Shown: positions 6,351 through 14,553 of the stretch, one piece after another | Position numbering within the stretch: position 1 is the stretch's first letter | Layout: each line of letters opens with the position of its first letter | IMG/VR virus record: IMGVR_UViG_3300049732_000079 | Coordinates: 1-21,133 of that record | Reading direction: 5' to 3' (one strand) | DNA length: 21,133 nt | Source of the DNA: a virus | Made by a program: the position numbers and the translations under genes | The notes under the pieces: model-generated | What the model was told of the DNA's origin: nothing | Database searches by the model: none | Seen by the model: only the letters and a program-made list of their open reading frames with translations

Positions 6351-8773
6351 ACTCCTACTCCGGCGCGGCGACCGGCCGCAGTGATGTCCGCGATGAGCTC
6401 GGCGGCGAGGGTGCGGTTCGTGATGATCGGCCCGTTGATCTGCAAGGGCTGCACCGGGGCGAGACGCGATCCTGTGGTGGACCAGTGCCCTGCAGCTGCG
6501 CCGGCTGTCGGCACGGGGCTGAGCATGCCGACCACCCCGGACATGCCCCGGGCGGCCTGCTCGAACCCTTGCACGTAACCTGCCACCGAGTCCCGGCCGA
6601 GGGCGGCGAACACCTTCGACGGCGACCCGATCCCGAGGACGCCCTTCACGACGTTGACCGGCGTGAGAGCAACGTCGCGCGCCTTCCTCGCCAGCTCGCC
6701 CGCCATCGATCCGATGCCGTTGATGAAGCCGCGGATCAGCGCCCGGCCCGCGTCGTACAGCAGCGACCCGAGACTGCCGAGCCCGGAGAGGATCCGGCCG
6801 GGCAGACCTCGGATCGATTCGATCAGTCCGCCTACGGCTGCGCCGATCCCTCGTGCCAAGCCGAGGATCAGGCCAGTGCCTTGACTGATGAGCAGCGCGG
6901 ACAGGTTGCCGAGCGCGCCGAGGATCTGGCCTGGCAGCTTCCGGGCGAACTCGACGATCCCGACGATCGCCGTGCCGACGGCTCGCTTGCCGGCGTCCCA
7001 CGCGGTGCGCATCGCCGACTCGACGATCTGCAGCAGCCCTGACAGGATCCCGCGCAGGATGCCGAGCGCCCCGCGCACGGTCGCCTGTATGGCGGTCCAC
7101 ACGCCGGCGACGATGTTCTTCGCGCCCTCCCACGCCTTGGACCAGTCGCCCTTGAGGATGCCGGCGAACACCTGGATGATGCCCTGGATGACGTCGACGG
7201 CGCCCTGGACGATCCCGGAGATGAACTCCCACGATCCCTTGGCGATTCGCACGATGTCGTCGCCGAAGAGCTGCCACGCCTTCTTGGCGATGGCGACGCC
7301 GGCGACGATCGCGGCGCCGACGGTGAGCAGCGCGGCGCGGGCGACCTGTTCGACGATGTCCCATACGTCGCGGAAGGTGTCGGCGATCGCCGGCCAGTTG
7401 GCCTTCACCCAGTCGACGACGAACCGGTAGCCGGAGACGATGGCATCGACGACCGGCTGGCCGTGCGTCTGCCATCCGCGGCCGATCGCCTGGAAGGCAC
7501 TGACGGCGGCCTCTTGGATCTTGGGCCACCACTCGACGACCTGCTCGATCGCAGCCTGCACCGCAGCGAAAGCGGTCTGGACACCGTCGCGGAACCAGCG
7601 GACGTTCTTGTAGGCCCACAGCAGACCGGCGACGAGGGCGGCGATGCCGGTGATGATCAGGCCGGGGCCGGCATTCCACGCCACCGCGAGGCCAACCAGG
7701 CCAGCGGTGATCCCGCCGATGGCGACGAGGATCGTCTTCTTGCTCGACCCGAACGCTTCGGCCAGGTCCTCGACGAGAGCGACAGCGCCACCGATCACAC
7801 CACCGACGATCCGTTTCAGCTCCTCGAACGCGTCGGGGAGCCGGTCGACGATCCACTCGACGATCGGCTGGCCCCACTGTTGCCACGCCTCGGCGAGGGC
7901 TCGGAACGCGGCCTGCACCGCTTCGAGGGCGTGCGGCCACGCCTTCTCCAAGGTGGGCAGCAGCCGGGTCGACAGGAACGTCATCACAGCGGCGACGACC
8001 GGCATGAACGCCTTGCCGATCGTGGCCTTGAGGTTGTCCCACTGGGCGGCGACGATCCGCTGCTGGTTCGCGAGACCGTCCGACGTGCGAGTGAAGTCGC
8101 CCTGGGCGAGCGCGGTGTCGTTGAGGATGAGCGCATAGGCGGCCTGCGCCTTCACCGCCGGGTCGAGCGCCTCCTTCGTCGAGTCGATCAGGCCGAGGGC
8201 GAGCGCCTGCTGCTTGAGGCGGGCGTCGTTGATCGCCACCCCGTACCGCTTCAACGGTTCGGTCTCACCCGACAGACCGGAGCGCAGGGCTTCGATGGCG
8301 TCGTCGATCGACGTGTTGTTGAACGAGGCGAGGTCGGCGGCCAGCTCGGTGAGCGTGGTCGACATCTCGGTCGCCTTGCCCCGGTTCACACCGAAGGCTT
8401 GGAACAGGTTCCCGTACGTCGACGCCGCTTCGAGGGCCTGCTGGCGGGACTGCCCGAACGCCGTCGCCGCCTGGTCGGCCCAGTCGATCACCCCTTGGGC
8501 CTGGTCGCCGAAGACGACCGTCGTCTTCGAGATCGATTCCTCGAGGTTCGACGCAGCGGCGACGGCGTCCTTCGCGAAACCGGCGAACAGCAGCACCCCG
8601 CCGATCGCCGCAGCGAACGCGACCTTGAACGCTGCGCCGGCGACAGCGCCGGTCTTCTTGAAGATCCCGCTGATCCCGGACGCCTGCTGCTGCATCCCGG
8701 CCTTCAGGTCGGAGCCGAAGCGGCGAAGATCCGGCTGAACCGGGACGTAGCCCTTGCCGACCTCGGTGGCCAT
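6347..8773 (-). CDS. Tape measure protein
   Basis: 808 residues. An N-terminal hydrophobic segment (about 43-66), then a phage minor tail/TP901-like core (about 80-260: SISKTTVVFGD, ELAADLASFNNTS, GLSGETEPLKRYG), a second hydrophobic region (about 347-387), Trp-marked amphipathic repeats (WPHALEAVQAAF, WWPKIQEAAVSAF) and the C-terminal signature GIGSPSKVFAALGRDSVAGYVQG. At roughly 0.15 nm per residue, the helical length suggests a tail near 120 nm. It spans the tail lumen and probably helps DNA entry. The ATG at 8773 has GGGAGG a few bases upstream, the SD overlapping the chaperone stop. Confidence 0.95.
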   Translation of the reverse strand: MATEVGKGYVPVQPDLRRFGSDLKAGMQQQASGISGIFKKTGAVAGAAFKVAFAAAIGGVLLFAGFAKDAVAAASNLEESISKTTVVFGDQAQGVIDWADQAATAFGQSRQQALEAASTYGNLFQAFGVNRGKATEMSTTLTELAADLASFNNTSIDDAIEALRSGLSGETEPLKRYGVAINDARLKQQALALGLIDSTKEALDPAVKAQAAYALILNDTALAQGDFTRTSDGLANQQRIVAAQWDNLKATIGKAFMPVVAAVMTFLSTRLLPTLEKAWPHALEAVQAAFRALAEAWQQWGQPIVEWIVDRLPDAFEELKRIVGGVIGGAVALVEDLAEAFGSSKKTILVAIGGITAGLVGLAVAWNAGPGLIITGIAALVAGLLWAYKNVRWFRDGVQTAFAAVQAAIEQVVEWWPKIQEAAVSAFQAIGRGWQTHGQPVVDAIVSGYRFVVDWVKANWPAIADTFRDVWDIVEQVARAALLTVGAAIVAGVAIAKKAWQLFGDDIVRIAKGSWEFISGIVQGAVDVIQGIIQVFAGILKGDWSKAWEGAKNIVAGVWTAIQATVRGALGILRGILSGLLQIVESAMRTAWDAGKRAVGTAIVGIVEFARKLPGQILGALGNLSALLISQGTGLILGLARGIGAAVGGLIESIRGLPGRILSGLGSLGSLLYDAGRALIRGFINGIGSMAGELARKARDVALTPVNVVKGVLGIGSPSKVFAALGRDSVAGYVQGFEQAARGMSGVVGMLSPVPTAGAAAGHWSTTGSRLAPVQPLQINGPIITNRTLAAELIADITAAGRRAGVGV

Positions 8774-8776
8774 CGG

Positions 8777-9345
8777 TCACCTCCCTGCGAGCATGCGGCG
8801 CGCCAGGTCGCGCGGGTGGATCACGGTTCGCTGCGGCGCCGAGGGCGTGCCCGGGCGCGGGTAGCGCAGCACCGGCGGGAGTCGTGGCCGCTTCTTCGGG
8901 TCGCTGTGCAGCTGGACCGTGACCCGGATGAGAGCGTCGAGGAGCTCGGCGATCAGGGCGAGGAGCTCCTCGTCGTGTCCCCAATGGTCGCGGCGCGCCT
9001 TGGCGAGGGCGGCCAGCTCGGTGAGGTCGAGCTCGGCGAGAGCGGAGGGGGCTATGCCGGTGACGGCGGCGAGGGCAGCGACGCCTCGGGTGACGTCGCC
9101 GACGTAGGGTCCTCCCCGTTCTCGGATGTCGGGGGGATCATCTCGTCGACGGTGGCCAGCCAGCCGTCGAAACCCTTCGGTCCGCCGGGCATGCCGAGCG
9201 TGACCCACGCCGCGTACAGCGACCCTTCGATGGGGGGCCAGTCGGCGCCCCACTTGCGTTCGGCGGCGACGAGCCCGGCTGCCTTCAGCCGAATCTGTGT
9301 GTGTTCGCCGGCGATGACGAGGGAGATCGCGTTCGTGCCGGCCAT
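8777..9345 (-). CDS. Tail assembly chaperone, frameshifted product (gpGT-like)
   Basis: Predicted fusion of about 189 residues made by a -1 ribosomal frameshift at 9136-9130. The first 72 residues are shared with the short chaperone; the remaining 117 continue in the -1 frame as DIRERGGPYVGDVTRG and then a helical T domain with LAELDLTELAAL and ELLALIAELLDALIRV. The T part has no good start of its own and stops three bases before the tape measure ATG. The G/GT pair made in unequal amounts is a strongly conserved feature of long-tailed phages. Confidence 0.87.
9052..9345 (-). CDS. Tail assembly chaperone, short product (gpG-like)
   Basis: 97 residues, between major tail protein and tape measure, the usual place of the tail assembly chaperones. 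The first part has an alpha/beta body (AISLVIAGEHTQIRLKAAG, ERKWGADWPPIEG). The C-terminal tail after the slippery site is Ser/Pro-rich and low complexity. Like lambda gpG, it probably coats the tape measure protein during tail assembly and is not part of the finished virion. The end is normal termination at TAG; a fraction of ribosomes should shift into the -1 frame to make the longer product. Confidence 0.85.
   Translation of the reverse strand: MAGTNAISLVIAGEHTQIRLKAAGLVAAERKWGADWPPIEGSLYAAWVTLGMPGGPKGFDGWLATVDEMIPPTSENGEDPTSATSPEASLPSPPSPA
9130..9136 (-). promoter_or_regulatory. -1 ribosomal frameshift slippery site
   Basis: The minus strand reads C CCC CCG in the frame of the short chaperone (codons ATC CCC CCG). 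This is an exact X XXY YYZ heptamer that lets both tRNAs re-pair as CCC CCC in the -1 frame. The -1 frame is open across this point and continues into the T domain. Spacing from upstream start and downstream stop fits known tail chaperone frameshift sites. Confidence 0.85.
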
Positions 9346-9926
9346 CAGCTGCCGGCCTCAGCGAACTCGCCGAGGTTGGCGTCGTCGGTCTGGAAGATGA
9401 ACGGCTTCGCCCCGGCGTCGGCGGCGAGGACCTTGACCGAGGTGGAGAGGTTGATCGAGTCCTGCCGGTTGACGACGAACTCGACGCCTTCCTGGTTCAT
9501 CACCTTGCGGTAGCAAAACCGGTAGTTCTGGTCGCCGTCGGCGAACTCGACGATCAACGCGAACTCGTCGACGTCACTCTCATCGGGCGGCTCGTACTCG
9601 TAGTTGCCGGGCGTGCCCTCGGACCAGGTGCCGCCGCCCATCGCGGTGGCGAACGTGTTCTGGTTGAGCTGGCGCGGCACCCAGGCGATGGTCTTCGGGA
9701 TGGCGGTGGGGATGACGCGCAGAGGGTCGAAGCTCTGCCACGCCATGATCTCCTGCACCTCGCGACCGAAGTTGAACGTGACGCCGTCCTCGGTGACGTA
9801 GCCAAGCTCGGTCCACAGCGCATCGTTGACGGCGGTGGAGATGTTGGTCGGGAATGCGGTGCCGACCGGGGCGCGGTAGATGTGCCCGGTGAGACCGACG
9901 ACGACCTCTGACGATTCGAGGCTCAT
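9345..9926 (-). CDS. Major tail protein
   Basis: 193 residues, the likely tube subunit. It starts with SSEVVVGLTGHIYRAPVGTAFP, a pattern common in actinophage tail tube proteins, and is beta-rich throughout, with GYVTEDGVTFNFGREVQEI and YRFCYRKVMNQEGVEF. The strong ribosome-binding site (AAGGAG, seven bases before the ATG) fits high expression. A 52-base gap separates it from the terminator gene. Its stop overlaps the tail chaperone ATG (TGATG). Confidence 0.9.
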   Translation of the reverse strand: MSLESSEVVVGLTGHIYRAPVGTAFPTNISTAVNDALWTELGYVTEDGVTFNFGREVQEIMAWQSFDPLRVIPTAIPKTIAWVPRQLNQNTFATAMGGGTWSEGTPGNYEYEPPDESDVDEFALIVEFADGDQNYRFCYRKVMNQEGVEFVVNRQDSINLSTSVKVLAADAGAKPFIFQTDDANLGEFAEAGS

Positions 9927-9978
9927 GGTGGGGCTCCTTCATGAGAAGGCGCGGCGGGGCGACCGCCGGCCGGTTGGT

Positions 9979-10398
9979 TCAAGGGTTGGGATGGGCGAAG
10001 ACGGTGGCGGTGAACGTCCACCTCGGCTTGGCCGGCTCGAAGTCCTGGTCCGGGGTGTCGGCGAGACCGCCGACGTCGACGCCGGTGACGACGCCGAGGT
10101 CGTGGACGCCGGCGAGCCGGGCAGCGAGCACACCTTGGACGGTGGCGGCGGTCTGCCAGGCGTCGTGCTTCGAGCCGCCCCAGCAGTCGATCTGCAGCAG
10201 CGCGTGCACGACCCACAGCGGCCGGCGGGTGTGCTTCACGTCGTCGTACTGGACGACGCGCACCGCCGGGAACTCGACGCCCTTCGGCAGCGCCGTGTAC
10301 ACCCGGTCGTCGACCAGCGCGGTCACTTCGGCCTGGTCTCGCAGGAACGCCGAGACGAGCGCCTCGACGTTCGGGAGCATCACCAGCTGCTCGGTCAC
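9979..10398 (-). CDS. Tail terminator protein
   Basis: 139 residues. A helix at the start (LPNVEALVSAFLRDQ) is followed by beta strands such as FPAVRVVQYDD and ALLQIDCWGGSKHDAWQTAATVQGVL, matching the pattern of tail completion/terminator proteins that cap the tail tube where it meets the head. The GTG at 10398 has GAGG seven bases upstream and overlaps the previous stop as GTGA. The gene lies directly before the major tail protein, where this function is normally found. Confidence 0.82.
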   Translation of the reverse strand: MTEQLVMLPNVEALVSAFLRDQAEVTALVDDRVYTALPKGVEFPAVRVVQYDDVKHTRRPLWVVHALLQIDCWGGSKHDAWQTAATVQGVLAARLAGVHDLGVVTGVDVGGLADTPDQDFEPAKPRWTFTATVFAHPNP

Positions 10399-10721
10399 CG
10401 TGTCGCCTCGAAGTCGAGACCGGCCTCGCGGGCTGCCCGCTCGAGCACCCGGTAGGGGTGGTTGTTGACGGAGCCGTACTCGACGAGGTGCCAGTCCGAC
10501 CCGTCGGAGCCGTAGGCGCCGACCCATCCGGCGGGGGTGAGCCGAGCCGGTTGCATCACGAGGGACGGCCGGTAGGGAGGGCCGCCATGCCGGCCTTCCG
10601 GAGCGATTCGCCGCGCGGCATTGAACGCCCGCCGGGTCCGTTCCGACACGAGCGCCTGCATCGCCGGATCCCGGGCGAGGTCACGCTCTACATGAGGGTT
10701 GAGCTCGAACCGGAACGTCAT
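10395..10721 (-). CDS. HK97 gp10-like head-tail/tail completion protein
   Basis: 108 residues. The family pattern is the central small-residue segment followed by WHLVEYGSVNNHPYRVLERAAREAG near the end; HK97 gp10-type proteins usually show a VEFG or VEYG motif, then an HP or AP segment and a final helix. It is probably involved in tail completion or neck assembly. The ATG at 10721 overlaps the head-closure stop as ATGA, and its stop overlaps the next GTG. The local ribosome-binding site is weak. Confidence 0.82.
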   Translation of the reverse strand: MTFRFELNPHVERDLARDPAMQALVSERTRRAFNAARRIAPEGRHGGPPYRPSLVMQPARLTPAGWVGAYGSDGSDWHLVEYGSVNNHPYRVLERAAREAGLDFEATR

Positions 10722-11056
10722 GTCGTCACCCGCCGCACGGTGCACTCGATGTGGGTCACCCGCCCGAGGCGTGGGTTGTGCGCCGGCCACGGCGGGCCGA
10801 ACAGCTCGTACGGGACACCGTCGACGGCGACGCGGGACGTCGCAGTGATCGCCGTGTCCGGTGGCAGGTAGAGCCGCCACTCTTCGAGGTGCACGGCGCG
10901 GTTGTCGGTCTCTTCGCGCCGCTGCTCCTGGTGCAGCCAGCAGCGCACTTCGACGGTGGCGGTCTGCTCGGTGGGGTCGCCCATGTCGTCGGCGGCGCCG
11001 TCTTGGGTGACGGTCGTGACGGTGGCCGTCTGCGTCATGAGCCGGACCGGGTCCAC
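10718..11056 (-). CDS. Head-closure (stopper) protein
   Basis: 112 residues. The start MDPVRLMTQTATVTTVTQDG and a compact beta-rich body with CWLHQEQRREE and WRLYLPPDTAI resemble head-closure proteins of siphoviruses, which seal the packaged head before the tail joins. I chose GTG at 11056 because it keeps the opening segment before RLMTQTATV; an ATG at 11038 would remove six residues. Neither has a strong ribosome-binding site. The 3' end overlaps the following gene as ATGA. Confidence 0.72.
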   Translation of the reverse strand: MDPVRLMTQTATVTTVTQDGAADDMGDPTEQTATVEVRCWLHQEQRREETDNRAVHLEEWRLYLPPDTAITATSRVAVDGVPYELFGPPWPAHNPRLGRVTHIECTVRRVTT

Positions 11057-11060
11057 AGAG

Positions 11061-11717
11061 TCACGACCTGGACGAGACGATGGTGCCGCCGGTGCGGGCG
11101 AAGTGGCGGCGCAGCCGGGCGACCTCGATCTCGTTGAGGAGCAGCCCGTACGGCTGGCCATCGGCCGGGATCGAGTAGGTGACGTTGTACGCGCCGAGCG
11201 CCTCGGATCGGATCCCGGCCGGGTTCTGCATGAACCGCAACCCCGCCGACAGGGCGACCGACTTGACGACGGCGGGCACGGCGTCGGGGCCGGCGGTGTA
11301 GACGACCTCGACCGTCGAGGCGGGGCCGCCCCAGTGGAGCCCGGCTTCCCACCCGGCGCCTTGGATGCCCCAGATCTCCCAGTCGGCCTCGACGTCGATG
11401 GAGTCGAACCCGTTGGCGACCGGGACGCCGCGGCGGATCAGCGACCGTTCGTTCCACGCCCACGCCCCCGCAGCAACCGCGAGACCGTTGAGCGTGACCG
11501 AGTCGACGGCGGTGACCGGTCGGCGTGGCAGGTCGAGGTCACGGGACCAGGTGCCGGCCAGCTTCGAGGTGTGCTCCTCGGCACGGAACGTCTGCCCGGT
11601 GATCCCCTCGATCTCGCCGGAGATCAGGTCGAGCGCGAGCTGCGCTTGGGTGAGCTCGTCGTCGGAGAGGGCGCGGGCGAGGAGCTTCTGGACGTCGAGG
11701 TTCGTGGCGAACGACAT
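11061..11717 (-). CDS. Head-tail connector (adaptor) protein
   Basis: 218 residues. It starts MSFATNLDVQKLLARALSDDE with helical packing typical of gp6/gp15-type adaptors that sit under the portal ring, and has a beta-rich middle and a helical C-terminus. The ATG at 11717 follows GAGGTGAG and overlaps the last glycosyltransferase stop. Position directly before head-closure, gp10-like and tail terminator genes is the main support. Pfam-level family membership cannot be proved by eye. Confidence 0.78.
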   Translation of the reverse strand: MSFATNLDVQKLLARALSDDELTQAQLALDLISGEIEGITGQTFRAEEHTSKLAGTWSRDLDLPRRPVTAVDSVTLNGLAVAAGAWAWNERSLIRRGVPVANGFDSIDVEADWEIWGIQGAGWEAGLHWGGPASTVEVVYTAGPDAVPAVVKSVALSAGLRFMQNPAGIRSEALGAYNVTYSIPADGQPYGLLLNEIEVARLRRHFARTGGTIVSSRS

Positions 11718-12547
11718 CAGCTCACCTCACTCGCGTCGGGGAGCCAGCGGAGCAGCTCGATCTCGTCTGGGTCTCGGGTCTCGTAGACGTGGCGGCGGAA
11801 CCGGATCACCCTGTCGCCGACCTTCACGGTGCGCGACTCGCGGGCGGTGGCGAACCTGACCGGCCGTTCCGGGATCTCTGCCGGTGCCGGGTCGACTCGG
11901 TCGACGAGCGCCTGCATCAGGCGGGGGACGCCGCGGGCGTGCCGGTAGCGGGCGACCAGCTCTTCGGCTTCGGGTGAGCCGCGCAGGTTCGGCGCGGGGT
12001 GCGGATGCCACAGGTGCACGAGAGGAGCGTCGAGGCGGGCCGGCTGACCGGCGAGCGTTTCGAGCGCCCACCCGAACGAGAGATCTTCGCCGCCCCATCC
12101 GAGGTACCGGTCGTCGACGCCGCGCACGTCGTCGAACGCCGAGGCGGCGACGACGGTGATGCCGCCGCCGGCGACTGCCGGGTAGGGAGCACGGATGGTC
12201 GCTCCGAGCCGTGGTTGTGCCCCGGCGAGAACTCTCGACGTCTCCTTCTGGTTGAGCCTGTACACGGTGCGGTGAGGCACCACCCACCCGACAGCACGGG
12301 ATTCGACGAGGTTGATCGCCGCGCGGAGCGTGTCGGCGTCGACGAAGCTGTCCGCGTCGGCGAGCACGAGCACATCGGCGGACGTGCCGGCCCGGGCCGC
12401 CGCGAGCGCTGACCCCTTGGACCACTCCCCTGCACACGAGCCGACGTGGATCGGCCAGCTCTCGTAGCGGCGGCGGACGTGGCCCCAGGCGGCGTCGCGG
12501 TGCGGGCAGTCACCCGTCCGGAACGGGACCAGGATCGACGTCGTCAT
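11717..12547 (-). CDS. Glycosyltransferase 5 (galactosyltransferase-like) with extra C-terminal domain
   Basis: 276 residues. The GT-A part (about 1-215) has VLVLADADSFVDAD with a DxD pair (D64, D66) and YLGWGGEDLSFGWAL at 148-162, the hallmark GWGGED motif of galactosyltransferase C-terminal (Glyco_transf_7C) domains. Residues from about 225 to 276 form a separate beta-rich segment (VRFATARESRTVKVGDRVIRF then YETRDPDEIELLRWL) not needed for a GT-A fold. The ATG at 12547 lies inside the previous gene and has only a poor ribosome-binding site, so coupling is likely. The stop overlaps the connector ATG as TGATG, which ties the cassette into the structural operon. Confidence 0.88.
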   Translation of the reverse strand: MTTSILVPFRTGDCPHRDAAWGHVRRRYESWPIHVGSCAGEWSKGSALAAARAGTSADVLVLADADSFVDADTLRAAINLVESRAVGWVVPHRTVYRLNQKETSRVLAGAQPRLGATIRAPYPAVAGGGITVVAASAFDDVRGVDDRYLGWGGEDLSFGWALETLAGQPARLDAPLVHLWHPHPAPNLRGSPEAEELVARYRHARGVPRLMQALVDRVDPAPAEIPERPVRFATARESRTVKVGDRVIRFRRHVYETRDPDEIELLRWLPDASEVS

Positions 12548-13334
12548 CTCGCCATCGCAGGTAGGGGGCCGGGTCGTGGACGAGCCCGAAGTCGACGGGT
12601 GAGAACGCCCAGAAGTATTGGCGGAACACGTCGTGCAGCGCCTGCTCACCGAACCGGTCGATGAGGGCGTCGTAGCTGCGCCAGTGAGCGCCGAGCGTCT
12701 CGGGCAGGTCGGCGGCCCGGTAGGCGGCTGCGCCGTTGCGGGCCTTGCGCACCATCTGCTCCGGGGAGCGGTACGGAAAGTGGCGCACCTCGAAACCGAG
12801 GTCGACGCTGATGGCGCGGGATGGGAGGTCGACCCCGTGGTTGCCCTGGTGGACGACTGCTCCCGGCTCCCACCGGAAAGCCACCTTCGGGAGCGCACCC
12901 GGTTGGCGTTGCCGCCATTGCATCGAGCGGAACGGATCCGAGTCGTCGGGGTCGATCGCGGTGGCGAAGTGGTTGAACAGCACGGCTGGCACCACGTTGA
13001 CGTCCCGCTCGGCGTTGGCGCAGACGACGCTGATCCGTTCGAGATGGCTGAACCACAATTCGTCGGCGTCGACCGGGACGATCCAGCGGGCACCGTTCGC
13101 TGCGGCGCGCTCGGCGAGAGCGGTCATCTTCTCCGATTGGCGGTAGGCGGGATCCGGGTCGTCGACGACATCAAGGGGCAGGTCGCGGCTCAGGGCGGCG
13201 AGGATGTCGCGGGTACCGTCGGTCGATCCGTTGTCGGCGACGATGAGCTCGTCGACTTCGTCGGCCAGGTGGCGGAGCATCCCGGCGATGACGTCGGCCT
13301 CGTCCTTCACCATCGAGACGGCGAAGGTGGCCAT
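12510..13334 (-). CDS. Glycosyltransferase 4 (GT2 family)
   Basis: 274 residues. It shows a GT2-like start (MATFAVSMVKDEADVIAGML), the sugar-nucleotide segment IVADNGSTDGTRDIL at 31-45 and the metal-binding VDADELW at 88-94, with VRHFPYRSPEQMVRKARNG at 183-201 in the C-terminal half. This layout fits the glycosyl transferase 2_4-type family, which is common in phages and capsule loci. It starts at an ATG overlapping the previous stop (TGATG). Its 3' end overlaps the fifth glycosyltransferase gene by 38 bases. The enzyme is probably cytoplasmic. Confidence 0.87.
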   Translation of the reverse strand: MATFAVSMVKDEADVIAGMLRHLADEVDELIVADNGSTDGTRDILAALSRDLPLDVVDDPDPAYRQSEKMTALAERAAANGARWIVPVDADELWFSHLERISVVCANAERDVNVVPAVLFNHFATAIDPDDSDPFRSMQWRQRQPGALPKVAFRWEPGAVVHQGNHGVDLPSRAISVDLGFEVRHFPYRSPEQMVRKARNGAAAYRAADLPETLGAHWRSYDALIDRFGEQALHDVFRQYFWAFSPVDFGLVHDPAPYLRWRDDDVDPGPVPDG

Positions 13335-14002
13335 CAGTAGCCGACCCCGACCCGGTCGCGGCCGATGTGGTGGATCCACTCGCCCGAATCGCGGGCACCC
13401 CAGAAGCCGAAGCGGAGCTCGGGATCGTCGAGGAGCTGGTGCGTGAACCGGCCTTCCGACTCGGGGCCCTGCGGCCAGTCGTAGAGCCACGGCAGGGACG
13501 CTCGGAACAGGCTCGGGTTCGTCGTCCAGAAGCGGCGATGCTCCAACCACACGTGCTGCCCGTCGGAGCGCTCGCAGTAGTCGCCGGGGTGTTGCTCGAC
13601 GATGCCGCCGGCGGCGCGCTCGGCGTCGTTCCACGGCTGGCGGCGGAGCGCGAGCTGCGCCAGGTGCCGGTTGGCGTCGAGCACGTGGGCGAGGTCGTCG
13701 AGGTTGACGGGCCGGTTGTAGGTGAAGTCGTCCTCGACGCAGAACACGTGGCTCTCGGCGAGATCGCAGAGGAGCCGCCAGGCGTGGCGGTACGCGCCGG
13801 CGAACCCTGCTCGCGTCCGGGTGGCCCACAAGTGCCAGGCCGGGAACCGGGCGCGGAGCCACGTGTGGTAGTCGCCGTCTGCGGAGTCGTCGTGGATGAC
13901 GCCGGCGGCGATGTCGCCGGTGATCTGCTCCTCAAGGGACGGGATGGCTCGGGCGATGCAGTCGCGTCGGCCGTCCGTCATGACGATGACGGCGATGCTC
14001 AC
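13334..14002 (-). CDS. Glycosyltransferase 3 (actinophage type)
   Basis: 222 residues. The N-terminus MSIAVIVMTDGRRDCI is followed by VFCVEDDFTYNRPVNL with an acidic triad (E90, D91, D92) at the expected DxD position, then QLALRRQPWNDAERAAGG and a C-terminal block with WLEHRRFWTTNPSL and SGEWIHHIG. I recognise this combination from putative glycosyltransferases of actinobacterial phages; no substrate is known to me. The GTG start overlaps the previous stop as GTGA, and its own stop overlaps the next ATG as TGATG, so translation is probably coupled. Confidence 0.78.
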   Translation of the reverse strand: MSIAVIVMTDGRRDCIARAIPSLEEQITGDIAAGVIHDDSADGDYHTWLRARFPAWHLWATRTRAGFAGAYRHAWRLLCDLAESHVFCVEDDFTYNRPVNLDDLAHVLDANRHLAQLALRRQPWNDAERAAGGIVEQHPGDYCERSDGQHVWLEHRRFWTTNPSLFRASLPWLYDWPQGPESEGRFTHQLLDDPELRFGFWGARDSGEWIHHIGRDRVGVGY

Positions 14003-14553
14003 GCGGCGTCGCCTTCGGTGCGGCAGGCGTGGCCACGCCGGTAGGTCCACGTGATCCGGTCGGTCCAAGCGAAGCGGGCGCCCTGGTCGGCCATCCGGTT
14101 CCACAGCTCCCAGTCCTCGTACCGCTCGTCTGCCCGGAACGAGCCTGCGTCGACGATCGCCGACCAGCGGGTGGCGACGGTGATCGGGAAGATCCCGTGC
14201 CGACGGAGGGTCTCGCGCTGGTAGCGCCGGTTGAAGTACTTCGCCGGGAGCGGAGGCCCTTCGAAGCGGCACCACGAGTAGACGACGTCAGCGCGCTCAC
14301 GCTGAGCGAGGTCGAGGAGGACCTCGAGGTGATCCGGATCGAGGAGATCGTCGTCGTCGAGGAACGCGACCCACTCGGTGCGGGTCACCTTCAGCAGCTG
14401 GTCACGTATCAGGGCGGGCCCGCGGCCAGAATGGTCCACCGCAATCATATGATCGGCCGGTGGGTGGGTCTGGGCGTTCACGGAGGCGACCGCCTCGGCG
14501 AGCATCACTGCCCGTTCCGGCAGCGACGGGGTGATGACAGTCACGTCCGCCAC
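13999..14553 (-). CDS. Glycosyltransferase 2 (GT2 family)
   Basis: 184 residues, a compact GT2-type enzyme. It starts MADVTVITPSLPERAVMLAE, has the acidic cluster FLDDDDLLDPDH (D66-D69) for metal and nucleotide-sugar binding, and YEDWELW at 145-151, which fits the ED catalytic-base motif of the GT-A fold. The GTG start at 14553 has GGAGG nine bases upstream and overlaps the first glycosyltransferase gene by 13 bases. An upstream extension of the frame lies inside the first glycosyltransferase gene and reads as shadow sequence. At 184 residues it is short for the family, leaving little room for a separate acceptor domain. Confidence 0.88.
   Translation of the reverse strand: MADVTVITPSLPERAVMLAEAVASVNAQTHPPADHMIAVDHSGRGPALIRDQLLKVTRTEWVAFLDDDDLLDPDHLEVLLDLAQRERADVVYSWCRFEGPPLPAKYFNRRYQRETLRRHGIFPITVATRWSAIVDAGSFRADERYEDWELWNRMADQGARFAWTDRITWTYRRGHACRTEGDAA

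Noticed and set aside
6351-8042. N-terminal extension of the minor tail frame through the tape measure gene
   Set aside because: Arg-rich shadow; the tape measure occupies this stretch and a GTG with overlapping stop at 6350 is a better start.
7463-9400. Long plus-strand open frame (645 codons)
   Set aside because: Opposite the tape measure and chaperone genes; composition is repetitive Arg/Asp/Glu/Gly with no recognisable fold.
9927-9978. GC-rich gap before the major tail gene as promoter or terminator
   Set aside because: Contains short GGCGG/CCGCC pairings but no recognisable promoter or U tract; only the ribosome-binding site is convincing.
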